A program made the position numbers and the translations under genes. Positions 22,421 to 34,474 of a stretch of 64,000 bases of DNA are shown piece by piece. Position 1 is the first letter of the stretch, and every line of letters starts with the position of its first letter. The stretch is from Heloderma charlesbogerti (Eukaryota > Chordata > Lepidosauria > Squamata > Helodermatidae). The notes beneath the pieces were generated by a model. The model ran no database searches. It saw only the letters and a program-made list of their open reading frames with translations, and had not been told where the DNA came from. The stretch lies in NCBI GenBank assembly GCA_026122225.1, contig JANEZZ010000400.1, positions 62,001 through 126,000 on the forward strand, in the 5' to 3' direction.

Positions 22421-23040
22421 TGAGCTGTTATTTTTATGCCATGGCGTTACTCCTTTATTATTTATTTCTATTTTTCTTTTATTAAAGTTTACAATGTCTG
22501 CAAAACATTAGGCGCTGCTGCTTACCTAAACACCCACATTCTCTATTTTTAGATTTCGTTCTTGAATTTGTTATCCATGCATTGTGTTACCTTCCTGAAT
22601 ATTGCAGGAAATGAACAGAAATGAATTAAACATGTAAATTAAAAACCCAGGAACACACATTTTTATAATGATGTCATTTATATGTGTGTAGTAAGTGCAG
22701 TCTTTTTGTTTTCTTTCTCTGTCTCTCTCATGTTTTCAATTAAATTTCTCAAGGTGTTAATGTTACTGTTGATTATTTTCATACACAGAATGCATGTGGG
22801 GCTGTGCTTAACATGAAATGCATTCAGAAGTAAATTCTTGTATTTGACCTTCGTAATATAATTACATTTGTATAGCCAGGATTAATGAGCCAATTATTTT
22901 TGACAAGATAACAGGCACATAACGCTGTTTGCTTTGCTTTTCTGTTCTGTATTTCTAACAAATGAGAAGCATCCTCAGTGCTAGTTTTGAATTTGATTGG
23001 CTTTTATATCCATAATCTATTCTCAAAGAATTAGCAACAA
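22421..23040. promoter_or_regulatory. Possible conserved non-coding element
   Basis: An AT-rich block without recognised repeats or long frames. It carries many compact motif-like strings: TAATGAGCCAATTATTTTTG, ATGATGTCATTTAT (AP-1/ATF-like TGATGTCA) and TTACATTTGTATAGCC. The texture resembles deeply conserved enhancers in gene deserts. No alignment is available, so this is a guess to be tested. Confidence 0.22.
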
Positions 23041-23538
23041 TTTGGGATCTCTTTCTAGTACTAAGAAGGAGAAAAAAATCAGGAAAAAGCAAATTGTAAA
23101 GGACTTTCCTACAGAAGAGAACCATATACAGTGCAACCCCTATCCTTCATTTACTCCTGCCAGATGAGGACAGGATTCTTACTAAGTCCTTTGCATTAGT
23201 GGAGCTCAAAGATTTGCCAGTATGGTGGTTCTGTGCTAGCACCACACCACACTGCACTGGCAAAACCCTGACATGGGTGATACACTTCCAGAGCCAGGGG
23301 CAAAAATGAGCAGAGTTGGGCTGTGGTGCAAAAGAGATGATGCGAGTTAAAATACACCCATTGAATTCAATGGCAAACCCACCATGACTACCCCATGTCT
23401 TTCCCCTCTGCCCTCAAAGCTACAATTGTATATAAGACTTATGGAGCACCACATATATAAGTCTCAGCTAGGGAATATACACTCCAGACAATATGGCATA
23501 TTGCATGGAGCTATATTCGCTGTCTTCAATCACAGAGG
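23041..23538. other. Unassigned stretch
   Basis: Nothing recognised. A 72-codon plus frame at 23384-23602 runs into the MITE and is treated as chance. Confidence 0.3.
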
Positions 23539-23546
23539 ACTTGGAG

Positions 23547-23673
23547 CAGGGGTGGCTCTCCAGATCTTTTGGCCTACAACTCCTGTCATCCCTCACCATT
23601 AGCTATGCTGCCTAGGGCTGATGGAGTTGTGGGCCAAAACATCTGGGGGGGGGGCACAAGTTGCCTAGTCCTA
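23547..23673. mobile_element. Small hAT MITE (CAGGGGT family)
   Basis: About 127 bp, imperfect foldback. CTCCAGATCTTTTGGCC on the left pairs with GGCCAAAACATCTGG on the right. Flanked by 8-bp near-identical duplications ACTTGGAG (23539-23546) and ACTTAGAG (23674-23681), the hAT signature. Related copies lie at 36671, 39985 and 52546. Confidence 0.8.
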
Positions 23674-23681
23674 ACTTAGAG

Positions 23682-26125
23682 CACACAAGTGGAGATTTTG
23701 GTGGATGGGAACTCTAGTGAAAGAACACTTTATACAAACAAACAGCTGGGGCTAATAGCAAAGCAGAAAAGTGATATTGTCTCTTCAGAACCTACAGATA
23801 TTCTGCAGCAGGACTCCAGATATATTATGAGGCTTCCCAACTGTGGGGCCTATTTCATTATCTTGAAAGTGTGCAGTCCAACAGGTAGCAGTGCTGGTCC
23901 TACTATTAAGCAGCATTGAGCTTTAGACAGCGGGTGCTGGGTGCGGGTGGCTAGCAGAGGCAGCCTCCTGCTTCCTCCTCCTGAACTCCCTACCTGCCCA
24001 CTCTGTTGGAGGATAGAGTTGTGTACTACACAACCTGTCCTGGGTCCCTTCACCTGATGCCTGAGGTGTGGTGGTGGAGGATACCATTCCATCGCCAGTG
24101 GTGAAGTAAGATTCAGCTTCCAATCCAGTCAGCTTCTGTACATGGACTGGGGAGGGAGCACGCTCTTGTCCTCTCCCTCAGGCAGCAAAAAGTTCACTAA
24201 ACTCTTCCCCATGTGAAGCACCACATGGTTACAAAGCTACTGCTTGTGTTTTTAGGATTCTTAAAAGGGTTTTGTTAAGTTCTGTGTTTCTTGGCTTTGA
24301 GAAAGAATACCCAAAGCACCTTTCTTTTTATTTTTTCCTAGGGCCGGGCTGAAGGGACGGGATCTTGGCAATCATGCTCCGAAGTCCCCAAGCAGCTGGA
24401 CAGACTAAGGTGTGTCAGGAGGCTCATCCTGACTGGTGGCAACCTATCGGTCATGCTTTTTCCTGGGGAAACCTTATAAAGAAGGAGTCCACCAGGATGT
24501 AAAGTCATCCTCCCTCCCAGTATCATAACAACATCTGATACAACTGTTATGCCCATGCATGACCATGCCTCAGAGATGCTCTCAGAGGTGGGAGAAGCAG
24601 ACTATCTGGGTAGGGATAGAAAGCATCTTCTGGGACCCCTGCTATGCAAAGGAGAGAAATTGGGGGAGAGTATTGCCAAACTGGGCCACTAAAAATGCAC
24701 AGCAATAGGAAAAAGTAGCAATAACAACTACCATAGTGAATGTGAATTCAGAAAACAGCCCATATATAAGAAATGTGAACATCAGGAAAATATGTTCAGA
24801 TATGCCTTCTTAGCTTAGATTTACATCTAAATCTAAACATTCCCTGACATTTTAAGCACACATCCATAGAGCAGCAATAAATACCTACCTACCTAAATAT
24901 TGGACATTTTGTGCCAACCTACAAGCAACAATTCTGCATCTAATATGCTCCATGAACTAGAAAATGAAAGTCACGTAGTGTACTGTGCAACAAGCTCATA
25001 CATTATTAACTGCCAGATCCTAACTCTTTGCGTGGCAGTAACTTGTCAAATTGTGGACATTGGTAGGTAGTTTTTGCAAAGGCTGCATATTCCTTCTTCT
25101 CTTTTTTCTCCCTCCACCCCCACAACCTCATAGGGGAGTACATGCAACCTATCCAGACTGTCAGCAAAATTTCCAAGCAGTAAACAACTTCAGGCAAAAC
25201 TTGTTTATCCCCCAAATTGGATTCAGATTCTCTGCCTCTTATAGTTAAATGGGAGAAATGCTCAGCTCCTCCTTGCCACAGGACTTGCCATTGATTCTAT
25301 TAACCCATGAGGTGTGTGGTCCAAATGTTTACTATACACTGTAATAGGACAGGAGGGTTGAGAAGGGGAAAGGGAGTGCATGTATCATTTTGCTGATTCA
25401 CTAAAGATTTGTTTTCTTGTACTGTGTTTCAGGACAGTTACATTGAGTTGTAGCAACTATCCCTGCCACCTTAAACATCTTCGGTTGGATTCACATCTAT
25501 CATTCCACCAGTGGTAGGATACCTCTTGTGGAATGGAACTTCTGTGTGCATCCTCTACTCCCCCCTGCAGCAGCATGCGCCCCCCCCACCTTCCTAATCT
25601 GTTCTGGAGGGCCCTTCAACCCTTCAGATCAGATTTGGAGGCCATGTGTGTGTGTGGGGGGGGGGCTGCAGGGAGGAGAAAACGACATGTAAGTCCTGTT
25701 CTGGAAGTGGTATCCGTCCACTGGCAAAACGATGGATCTGGATCCCACTGATTGAGTGTTACCCAGTTAATTCCTCCCACTCACAGAATGGCACCCATCA
25801 GCAGAATAGGGATGGGATCATTTCCTCCCATAGCAGCCTTACCACACACCCTCAAAATATGCTCTGTGGGGCTTGAGGATCCTCCAGAGCAGATTTTGGA
25901 GAATACTGCAGGCTGGAGGTAGGAAAGAGGAAGGGAAAGTCACACTTTGCAAGCGGTGGTCTACTTGCAGTATGTTGGATTTTGCTCAGAGTCCTATCAG
26001 AAAACTTTTTCTGAGGCAGGAAAATCACACACATTTCCTTCCCACTCTTAATTCCTCTCTAATTCATGCTCCTCTCCATTACTTATCCCATTTCTGAGGA
26101 ACTGTGCATCAGGGCCATACCACAC
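23682..26125. other. Unassigned stretch
   Basis: No element ends or exons recognised. Contains a G run near 25657 and a C-rich block near 25560-25600. Open frames overlap on both strands without domain features. Confidence 0.3.
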
Positions 26126-26206
26126 ACCAGGGCTGGGAGACCTGTGGCCCTTCAGACACTGTTGGACTCCAGCTCCCCATCAGCTCCAGCCAGTAATGGC
26201 AGAAGA
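26126..26206. mobile_element. Half copy of the CAGGGG hAT MITE
   Basis: Begins CCAGGGCTGGGAGACCTGTGG and continues with TTGGACTCCAGCTCCC and CAGCCAGTAATGGC. It matches the left half of the MITE family at 36671 and 39985, and the right half is missing. Confidence 0.5.
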
Positions 26207-26243
26207 TAAGCAACTATAGATGTTCAAGCAAAATTCACACTAA

Positions 26244-26583
26244 GAACTTTTCTCCATGTGGCTGTTAATCAGCTGCTAATCTGCTGTATCTACTTTTGGT
26301 TTTGTCACATAATTGAGATCCGAGCACTACACGTTTCCATTCCTGCTTTTCAGCTACATAACCTCTAGATGGCATCGTGGTATAGCAGAATAGGGCAAAT
26401 ACACAAGTGGAAATAGTATTCTCTTTTGCTTCTCAATTAAATGCTGCAATTTCCCTGCTTTCAAAAAAGCTTGCTGAAAGTGCTCATTAGACACAGAAGC
26501 GAAACTGTAGGGTCATGACGTCATTTAAAGAACCCATAAACAACTGTGAGTAGGGAATGATGACTCGTGTAGAAAAGCCCTTA
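26244..26583. mobile_element. Inverted-repeat DNA element, second copy of the 5.3-kb family
   Basis: Begins GAACTTTTCTCCATGTGGCT and ends CTCGTGTAGAAAAGCCC, an imperfect inverted pair. The interior is collinear with 5306-5656 (TGGTTTTGTC, GAGCACTACAC, GTGGTATAGCAGAATAG, CACAAGTGGAAA, GAAACTG.AGGGTCA). Both copies lack an ORF. Confidence 0.6.
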
Positions 26584-27390
26584 GTCAGGAATATAGTGCA
26601 GCACCGGCACAACGGTGTCTAAGTGTTTGACAGTAACCCCATACTGAGACAGTATTGCATGAAACTGCTGAGTAGGTTGAAATGGGATTTTGCAGAAGCA
26701 AAAGAAATCTGGTTTATGTGTATTTGACTAACCAAACTGTGGCCATCTTACTCAAAGTTTTCAAATTGTTTGCTCTGCTTTTAGCAGGGTTCAGATTAGG
26801 TTTCCAGAGACCCATCTCCTAGCCTGAGATGTAAATTCAAACTTCTTTAACACTTCTCTTTGGTCAAGCTTTTTTGACAGCTTTGCAAATATTTCCTGGA
26901 GACTAAAACTGATTGTCCTTAACAATTTCCTTATTTTGCTGAGTCATACACTTATAGAACACTTCAAAATAATGGGATGGATACAGACTTTGTCATACTC
27001 TGAATAGACCAACTGCAGTCATCTTCCTATATATATAATCCAAAGTTGGGAGTTAGCTGGTCAAGCCTTCTTGATTGCCTTCCTGTTTACTGATTCTCAT
27101 GAAACACATTTCATTGAAAACCCGTGACATGGAGATTCCACAAGTAACAACAATTGTCACTATAATTCAAAGTCAGCAGTTTATTTATGTCCATAAAGTG
27201 TTTTTATAAAAGAATTTGGCTAACTTCTAAAATACTGTACTATAAAGTTTTATTTGTAATATCAAAATGTTTCAATAAGCACAGTTAGTTAAGTTAAACC
27301 TTTCATTAGATTTAATTTTTCTTCATGAATTGTGTTTGTGGGTAACCAACTGGTATGACTTAAACTAGTTAAGTTCTTCCATCGAGGAAC
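26584..27390. other. Unassigned stretch
   Basis: AT-rich with no recognised gene or repeat. Confidence 0.3.
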
Positions 27391-27396
27391 TCATGA

Positions 27397-27520
27397 TATT
27401 TACATGGGGTCCAAGGTGGTTACCCATCCAGACACTGACCAAACCCAGATCAGCTTCGCTTCAGCAAGGGAGCTGCATCATGTTGTCTCAGACCATGCCC
27501 TGCAATGGTCTGCATCTCGG
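27397..27520 (-). mobile_element. 5S-rRNA-like SINE fragment, tentative
   Basis: On the minus strand, AGATCTGGG-like, TCAGTGTCTGGATGGGTAAC and CCACCTTGGAC segments follow the order of the 3' half of 5S rRNA (internal control region and the TTGGATGGGAGACC block). The match is diverged. It could be a 5S-derived SINE (SINE3 type) or a 5S pseudogene. Confidence 0.4.
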
Positions 27521-28925
27521 TTTTCATGGATGTGACCCAACATGTCTCTCTGAACATTCTAGCCATGGGGAAGCAGAGAAAGAGCTTCTGCAAAGTCTTG
27601 CACAAATAAAATAACTTCTCTTGACTGGGGGTGGGGGCACTGGGTCAGAAACAGCCCTCCTGTGAGCCGCAAACTCTTTCTGCTAGCAGAAGGGAACCTT
27701 TGGATCCAAGCCATAATCTTTTTTTTTTTCTTTTACACAAAGATTTGACTGATGTCTATTTGTCTTTGCAAAGACTCAGCTTTCAAATCTCTTATCAGGA
27801 AAACCTAAGAATATTTTTAATTCCAAAGGAAAGCCTTCCAGTGGCCTGAGAAATCCTTTTTGTTCAAAACTAATCAGTTTTTGCTTTGTGCACAAAAGCA
27901 AAATACTTTGTCAAGTTCTCAGTAGAAATCCTTTTAGCTTGGGGGGCAGGGGGGATGTTTAGGCAGACAATGCTGATTTTTCCCAGACAGGTAAAATTTT
28001 ACTTTGTCAAATTATATCCTTCCAAAAGCCTTTACAGCTGCCTTAAAAATCCATTTCATGCAAAACAATGATCATGCATCAGCTCAGAGTGATTGTGCAG
28101 TAGTGACTTAGCCAGGGAAATGGCAGCAAAATGTCAGCTGAAATGAAAGACCCACAGCCCTGGGCTTATCAGAGAAAGTGCAGATGATTCATGTAGCATC
28201 ATAAATAAATAACACAGACTGTGTTAAGGTAGACTTAACAGCAGCAGTTCTCTTACCACCACCAGTTCATTCCAAAACACCTGTAAAAGGAGCTTTATTT
28301 GGTGACAGCAACATGCAGAAAGATAAGGTATTCTGTTGTTAACACTCATATTTCAAGGTCACCAAATGTTGAATCTCTTCAGTGAACAAGAAAAAAACTC
28401 CAATCTGATAGAACGTACATTAATGCATCATCCAAATCTGCTAGTTCTAAAGAAAATGGACGTAGATCTTAAAATACTGGATGGCTACCTGTTTGCTAAG
28501 TGTATGAGACTAAAGAGTAATCACACCAGTGAAAGAAGACATAATGGTATTTGTCAATGCAACAAATAATACCATACTAGGTTAACAAGGACATGTTGGT
28601 GTGTCATAAAGATGTATATGCTGCCCTTCAGTATAAATATTCCAGGGTGGCTTCCATGATGAAAAATAATAATAACACAAATATAACAAGATAATAACAA
28701 AATTAAAAACATAAAATGATGGCTAACAATTGGCAGCAATAAAATCAACACAGTTAAGATGTCTCTGTCTGATGCTGAAAGGACTGCAGTGTAGGAACTG
28801 GGTGAGCCTCCAGCCCAGTTCAAGCATTTGGGTGGGCTCAGGCCTTATGTTGCACTGCAACTGGCCCTGGTTCCTCAGTTCCAGCCATGCCTTGTTCAGC
28901 AGGTGTTCTACTCTCATTCTCTTGA
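27521..28925. other. Unassigned stretch
   Basis: No clear element. At about 28620-28700 there is a decayed LINE-tail-like A-rich segment (GGGTGGCTTCCATGATGAA then AAATAATAATAACA). Nothing else recognised. Confidence 0.3.
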
Positions 28926-28928
28926 ATG

Positions 28929-28978
28929 TGAGAGCCAAACTACACATTACGCTAATGGTGTAGTGTGTAGCTGAGGCT
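28929..28978. repeat. Short hairpin with GCCAAACTACACATTA end
   Basis: GAGAGCCAAACTACACATTA and TGTAGTGTGTAG form a short inverted arrangement. A related string in inverse orientation, ATTATGTGTAGTTTGGCCCT, lies at 32622-32641 on the far side of BovB copy B. The two could be opposite ends of one DNA element (CAGGGCCAAACTACACAT type) that took in a SINE and a BovB. No matching target duplication was found. Confidence 0.35.
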
Positions 28979-28979
28979 C

Positions 28980-29092
28980 GGTTCATATTTGGATGGAAGA
29001 CCACCTGGGAATCAGGCTTCCAGCATTGAGCAGGGGGTTGGACTCGATGGTCTTGTAGGCCCCTTCCAACCCAATGATTCTATGATTCTATA
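28980..29092 (+). mobile_element. SINE with 5S-like head and CR1-like tail
   Basis: GGTTCATATTTGGATGGAAG and ACCACCTGGGAATC match the 3' end of 5S rRNA in style. They are followed by GAGCAGGGGGTTGGACTCGA, CCCTTCCAACCC and ATGATTCTATGATTCTAT terminal repeats as in CR1 elements. It is the fuller version of the 1037-1124 copy. A short related tail also occurs at 44820-44850. Confidence 0.65.
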
Positions 29093-29394
29093 GTTTAAAA
29101 TAAAAAAAAACTGTACCGTAAGCATGTGTGGCCATGGTTCAAATGGGGACCTCCACATCTAGAAGGGAAGGGTTTAACTCCCCCCCCCATTTCTCCCTGA
29201 ATATCCATTGGAGTCAACTGAGACTTTCCTCCCATTTTAATCCCCCCTTTTTTGGGGGGGGGAATTGTGGGCAGAAGGTTTAACCCTCTTATCCTGGAGC
29301 ACAGTGGTCCCAATCCAAACTAATGCTGCATACACTTACATTAGAGTAAACAACAACAACAACAACATCAAGACTTAGCTACACACTATATGAT
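29093..29394. other. Unassigned flank left of BovB copy B
   Basis: Includes a CTCCCCCCCCATT run and an AAC tandem run at about 29349-29366. The 7-bp BovB target duplication ATATGAT sits at its right edge. Confidence 0.4.
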
Positions 29395-29463
29395 TGGCCC
29401 CCTTCATGGATCACTGCCTTGTTGTGACGAAGGGGCTTGCATAACTCAGTGAAGCCATAAGCT

Positions 29464-30510
29464 ATGCCGTGCAGGGCCACCCAAGACGGACAGGTCATGG
29501 CAGAGAGTTCTGACAAAATGTGGTCCACTGGAGAAGGAAATGGCAACCCACTCCAGTATTCTTGCCAAGAAAACCCCATGGAACGTATCACAAGGCTAAA
29601 AGAGATGACGCCGGAAGATGAGCCCCTCAGGTCAGAAGGTGTCCAATATACTACTGGGGAAGAGCAGAGGGAATTTCCAAGTAGAGCCAGAAAGAGTGAA
29701 GCGGCTGGGCCAAAGCCGAAAGGACAGTCAGCTGTGGATGTTTCTGGTGGTGAAAAGAAAATCCGATGCTGTAAAGAACAATATTGTTTAGGAACCTGGA
29801 ATGTCAGATCAATGAATCAAGGTAAGGTGGAGGTGGTCAAACATGAGATGGCAAGATTGAACATCAACATCTTGGGAATAAGCAAACTAAATTGGACAGG
29901 CATGGGCGAATTTAATTCAGGTGACCATCATATCTACTACTGTGGGCAAGAATCCCTTAGAAGAAATGGAGTAGCACTCATAGTCAACAAAAGGGTGGGA
30001 AAAGCAGTACTGGGGTACAATCTCAAAAATGATAGAATGATCTCAGTACGAATCCAAGGCAAACCATTCAACATCACAGTAAATCAAGTCCATGCCCCAA
30101 CCACTGATGCCGAAGAAGCGGAGGTTGATCAGTTCTATGAAGACCTACAACACCTTCTATAACTAACACCAAAAAAGATGTCCTCCTCATCATAGGGGAT
30201 TGGAATGCTAAAGTAGGAAGTCAAGAAATCACCAGGATAACAGGCAGGCATGACCTTGGTATACAAAATGAAGCAGGACAAAAGCTAATAGAGTTATGCC
30301 AAGAGAACACGCTGATCATAGCAAACACTCTTTTCCAACAGCACAAGAGACGACTCTACACATGGACATCACCAGATGGTCAATATCAAAATCAGATTGA
30401 TTATGTACTTTGCAGTCAAAGATGGAGAAGCTCTATACAGTCAGTAAAAACAAGACCTGGAGCTGACTGTGGCTCAGATCATGAGCTGCTTCTTGCAAAA
30501 TTTCAGCTTA
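29464..30510 (+). pseudogene. BovB endonuclease domain, copy B
   Basis: Opens at 29464 and runs 232 codons to a TAA at 30160-30162 (GAA in copies A and C, within LLELTPKKD). The frame continues after the stop with IIGDWNAKVGS, TWTSPDGQYQNQIDYVLC and GSDHELL, so the catalytic C-terminal motifs remain visible. At the position where copies A and C have TGA, this copy has CAA (30387-30389). Confidence 0.92.
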
Positions 30511-30512
30511 AA

Positions 30513-32605
30513 TTGAAGAACGTAGGGAAAACCACTAAACCATTCAGGTATGACCTAAATTATATCCCTTATGAATATACAGTGGAGGTGAGGAATAGAT
30601 TTAAGGGATTAGGCCTGATAGACAGAGTGCCTGAGGAACTATGGACGGAGGTCTGTAACATTGTTCAGGAGGCAGCAACGAAATCCTTCCCAAAGAAAAA
30701 GAAATGCAAGAAAGCCAAGTGGCTGTCTGATGAGGCTTTACAAGTAGCTGTGGAAAGAAGGGAAGCGAAAAGCAAGGGAGAAAGGGGAAGATATATCCAA
30801 CTGAATGCAAAGTTCCAGAGAATAGCAAGGAGAGACAAGAAGGCCTTCTTAAATGGACAATGCAAAGAAATCGAGGAAAACAACAGAATGGGAAAGACTA
30901 GAGATGTCTTCAAGAAAATTGGAGATCTCAAGGGAACGTTTTGTGCAAAGACGGGCATGAAAAAGGACAAAGAAGGCAGGGACCTAACAGAAGCAGATGA
31001 GATTAAGAAGAGGTGGAAAGAATACACAGAAGAACTATAGAGGAAAGATCTGAATGTCCCTGATAGCCATGATAGTGCCGTCACTGAACTTGAGCCAGAC
31101 ATCCTCGCGAGTGAAGTCAAGTGGGCCTTAGGAAGCATTAGTAACAACAAAGCTAGCGGAGATGACAGTCTTCCAGCTGAGCTATTTAAAATCCTAAAGG
31201 ATGATGGTGTTAAAGTGCTGCACTCAATATGCCAACAAATCTGGAACACTCAACAGTGGCCACAAGACTGGAAAAGGTCAGTTTACATTCCAATTCCAAA
31301 GAAGGGCAACGCCAAAGAGTGTTCAAACTACCGCTCAATTGCGCTCATTTCACATGCCAGCAAGGTGATGCTCAAAATCCTACAAGCTAGGCTTCAGCAG
31401 TATGCGAACCGAGAACTACCAGATGTACAAGCTGGGTTTCGAAGAGGCAGAGGAACTAGAGATCAAATCGCCAACTTTCGCTAGATCATGGAGAAAGCAA
31501 GAGAATTCAAGAAAAACATCTATTTCTGCTTCATTGACTATGCTAAAGCCTTTGATTGTGTGGATCACAACAAACTGTGGCAAATTCTTAAAGTGATGGG
31601 AGTACCAGACCACCTTACCTGTCTCCTGAGAAACCTGTACGAGGGTCAAGAAGCAACAGTAAGAACCAGACATGGAACAACCGAGTGGTTCAAAACTGGG
31701 AAAGGAGTACGACAAGGCTGCATATTGTCACCCTCCTTATTTAACTTATATGCAGAGTACATCATGAGAAACGCCGGGTTGGATGAATCACAGGTCGGAA
31801 TTAAGATTGCCGGGAGAATTATCAACAACCTCCGATATGCAGACAATACCACCCTAATGGCAGAAAGCGAAGAGGATCTAAAGAGTCTCTTGTTGAGGGT
31901 GAAAGAGGAGAGTGCAAAAGCTGGTTTGAAACTCAACATTAAAAAAACGAAGATCATGGCATCTGGCCCCATCACTTCCTGGCATATAGAAGGGGAAGAA
32001 ATGGAAGCAGTGACAGATTTTACTTTCTTGGGCTCCAAGATCACCGCAGACGTGACTGTAGCCATGAAATTAAAAGACGCTTGCTCCTTGGGAGGAAAGC
32101 TATGGCAAACCTAGACAGCATAGTAAGAAGCAGAGACATCACCTTGCTGACAAAGGTCCGTCTAATCAAAGCTATGGTTTTCCCAGTAGTAATGTATGGC
32201 TGTGAGAGCTGGACCATAAGGAAGGCTGAGCGCCGAAGAACTGATGTTTTCGAACTGTGGTGCTGGAGAAGACTCTTACGAGTCCTCTGGACTGCAAGGA
32301 GGTCAAATCAGTCCATCCTAAAGGAAATCAACCCTGAGTGCTCATTGGAAGGACAGATCCTGAAGCTGAAGCTCAAATATTTTGGCCACCTAATGCGAAG
32401 AGAAAGCTCTCTGGAAAAGACCCTGATGCTGGGAAAGACTGAAGGCAAAAGGAGAAGGGGACGACAGAAGATGAGATGGCTAGATAGCATCACCGATGCA
32501 ATGAATATGAACTTGAGCACACTCCGGGAGAGAGCGCAGGACAGGAAGGCCTGCCGTGTTATGGTCCATGGGGTCATGAAGAGTCGGACACGACTGAATG
32601 ACTGA
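30513..32605 (+). pseudogene. BovB reverse transcriptase region, copy B
   Basis: Open blocks at 30513-31040, 31215-31484, 31488-32114 and 32081-32605. Lesions are TAG at 31038-31040 (after YTEEL), TAG at 31482-31484 (a TGG tryptophan in copy C), and a one-base deletion near 32051 that shifts frame before the C-terminal block. The catalytic box reads YADN (31836-31847) instead of YADD, which should abolish polymerase activity. FIDYAKAFDCVDHNK and RQGCILSPSLFN are intact. Confidence 0.92.
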
Positions 32606-32618
32606 ACAACAATATGAT

Positions 32619-33140
32619 AGGCATTATGTGTAGTTTGGCCCTGAGTAGAACTCCCTGAGTGATCAGACCTTGATAAAGCTGGGTCCCAAACACACAGAGT
32701 TTTGCTCACATCCAAATGAACATAACTCCTGGTCAGACCTTGCTGCTCAACATGGCAAGGCTGGAACTGAGGGAGCAGGGAGCACACTAGGACTTAGGGG
32801 CAGGCCAGTATGCATGCCCCTACTGACACTCTGAGTTTAGACAAACTGGAAAGCATCCACACAGAAAGAACACTTCTTGAGACATATTCTCCCTCTGTGG
32901 ACCTACTCACATATTGCCATTAGAGATGTACAGACTTTGTTATATCCATTCTAGCTGTGTCTCACAGATGATCAGGAATCTTTCATAATATTATCCACTC
33001 ACTGATGGAATCAGATTTTTTTAAGGGTCGTACGAAAATTTCATTCCACTTACGCAAGTGCACATTAGAGTTAATGAATATTAGCATTAATGTGCATTAG
33101 TGCAAGTGCAAATTTGTGCAACCCCCCCCCCAATTAAAAA
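32619..33140. other. Flank right of BovB copy B
   Basis: Starts with ATTATGTGTAGTTTGGCCCT, a possible DNA-element terminus (see 28929). Further right, at 33045-33120, a weak inverted repeat involves CACTTACGCAAGTGCACATTA and TAATGTGCATTAGTGCAAGTG. No gene recognised. Confidence 0.4.
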
Positions 33141-33159
33141 ACCAATCCACAAGTGCAAA

Positions 33160-33745
33160 AAAAGGCAACTGAAATTATCAAGGGGCTGGAGCATCTCCCC
33201 TGTGAGGGAAGGTTACAACAGCTGGGATTGTTTAGCTTAATAGAAAAAAAGAGGGTAGGGGAGACATGATAGAGATGTACAAAACTATGCATGGTGTGGG
33301 GAATGTGGATAGGGAGATAATTTTATCCCTCTCTCATAATACTAGAACCCAGGGTCATCCCATGAAGCTGATTGGTAGGAGATTCAGAACAGATAAGAGG
33401 AAGTGCTTCTTCACACAGCGCAGAGTTAAACTATGGAATTTGCTATCATGACATGTAGTGATGGCCACCAATTTGGATGGCTTTACAAAGGGGTTTGATA
33501 AATTCCTAGTGGAGAAGGCTATCAATGGCTACTAGTCCTGATGGCTATGTGCTACCTCCAGTATCAGAGGCAGTATGCCTATGTATACCAGTTGCTGGGG
33601 AACATGGGTGAGAGGGTGCTGTTGCACTTGTGTCCTGCTTGTGGGTTCCTGGTCAACAGCTGGTGGGCCACTGTGTGAACAGAATGCTGGACTAGATAGA
33701 CCCTTGGTCTGATCCAGCATGGCTCTTATCGTTTTATGTTATATC
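33160..33745 (+). mobile_element. CR1-type LINE, 3' fragment
   Basis: The plus frame around 33266-33451 reads IEMYKTMHGVGNVDRE, NTRTQGHPMKLIGRRF and VKLWNLLS, the C-terminal end of CR1 ORF2. The 3' untranslated region GAACAGAATGCTGGACTAGA, CCTTGGTCTGATCCAGCA, GGCTCTTATC follows to 33735. The protein frame is truncated by a stop in the NLLS-HVVMATNLDGF region. There is no 5' part. A short related tail is at 51836-51915. Confidence 0.85.
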
Positions 33746-34474
33746 CATGAAATCCGCACAACTCAGAAAAAGCTGGTCCACTGTGGAATCCTCAGGTCCA
33801 GATTCATAGAAATTTGAATGCATTTGAATCTACTGCTGATTTCTCCAACTTCCCTAATTGTCATAACTTGTCCAGGCTTAATCCTGAACAGTATTTCCAT
33901 GTGGAGAGAATTCCATAAATGGGCTGCCACCACTGTGAAGGTTCTCTCCCCAGTTGCTACTTACCTCACTCTTGATGGTGGGGCACTTGGAAGAGGTCTT
34001 GGATGATTATTTTAGAGCATGATTTTACAGCATGGGCAGCTGATGGGAAGGCAGGCATTCCTTCTGTTACCTTGGTCCTAAGAATTGGTGAGATATGTTC
34101 CCACCTATTTAGTATATGCAATCATTTTTACTATAATGTATTTTGTTATGGAAGTGATTTAGTTTTCTTTAAAGAATATTATTAAGATTCCTCCCCTGCC
34201 CTATACACAGACATTTAAATTTACACAAATCATATTTGGGTTATTTGTTTAACCAAAATAAGGATTTTCTAAATTAAAATGTAAATTAAATGCATATCTG
34301 AAATTTGATTATGTCGAATAAACAGTACCTACTCACAGTGCATCATTATGATTAACATATATTTGGTATTATAAACTATTAACAAAGAAAAATGTACTAC
34401 AAAAGATAGAAAAATAGAAAAATGTTGTCAAGATTGATGTCTTAAATTAGCTAATGTCTATACTACTACATCTC
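33746..34474. other. Unassigned AT-rich stretch
   Basis: No recognised gene. Around 33780-34090 the text (GGAGAGAATTCCATAAATGG, GCTGCCACCACTGTGAAGG) resembles decayed L2-like LINE sequence. Confidence 0.35.

Larger units (their letters stand above)
29395..32611 (+). mobile_element. RTE-BovB LINE, full length (copy B)
   Basis: A 3217-bp element on the plus strand with target duplication ATATGAT at 29388-29394 and 32612-32618. The 5' end begins TGGCCCCCTTCATGGATCAC and the 3' end is GTCGGACACGACTGAATGAC then AACAACA. It encodes endonuclease then reverse transcriptase in one interrupted frame. The TSD is shorter than in copies A (11 bp) and C (13 bp). Confidence 0.96.

Noticed and set aside
27397..27520. 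Functional 5S rRNA gene
   Set aside because: Similarity covers only part of the gene and is diverged, and promoter boxes and termini are not intact. A SINE or pseudogene is more likely.
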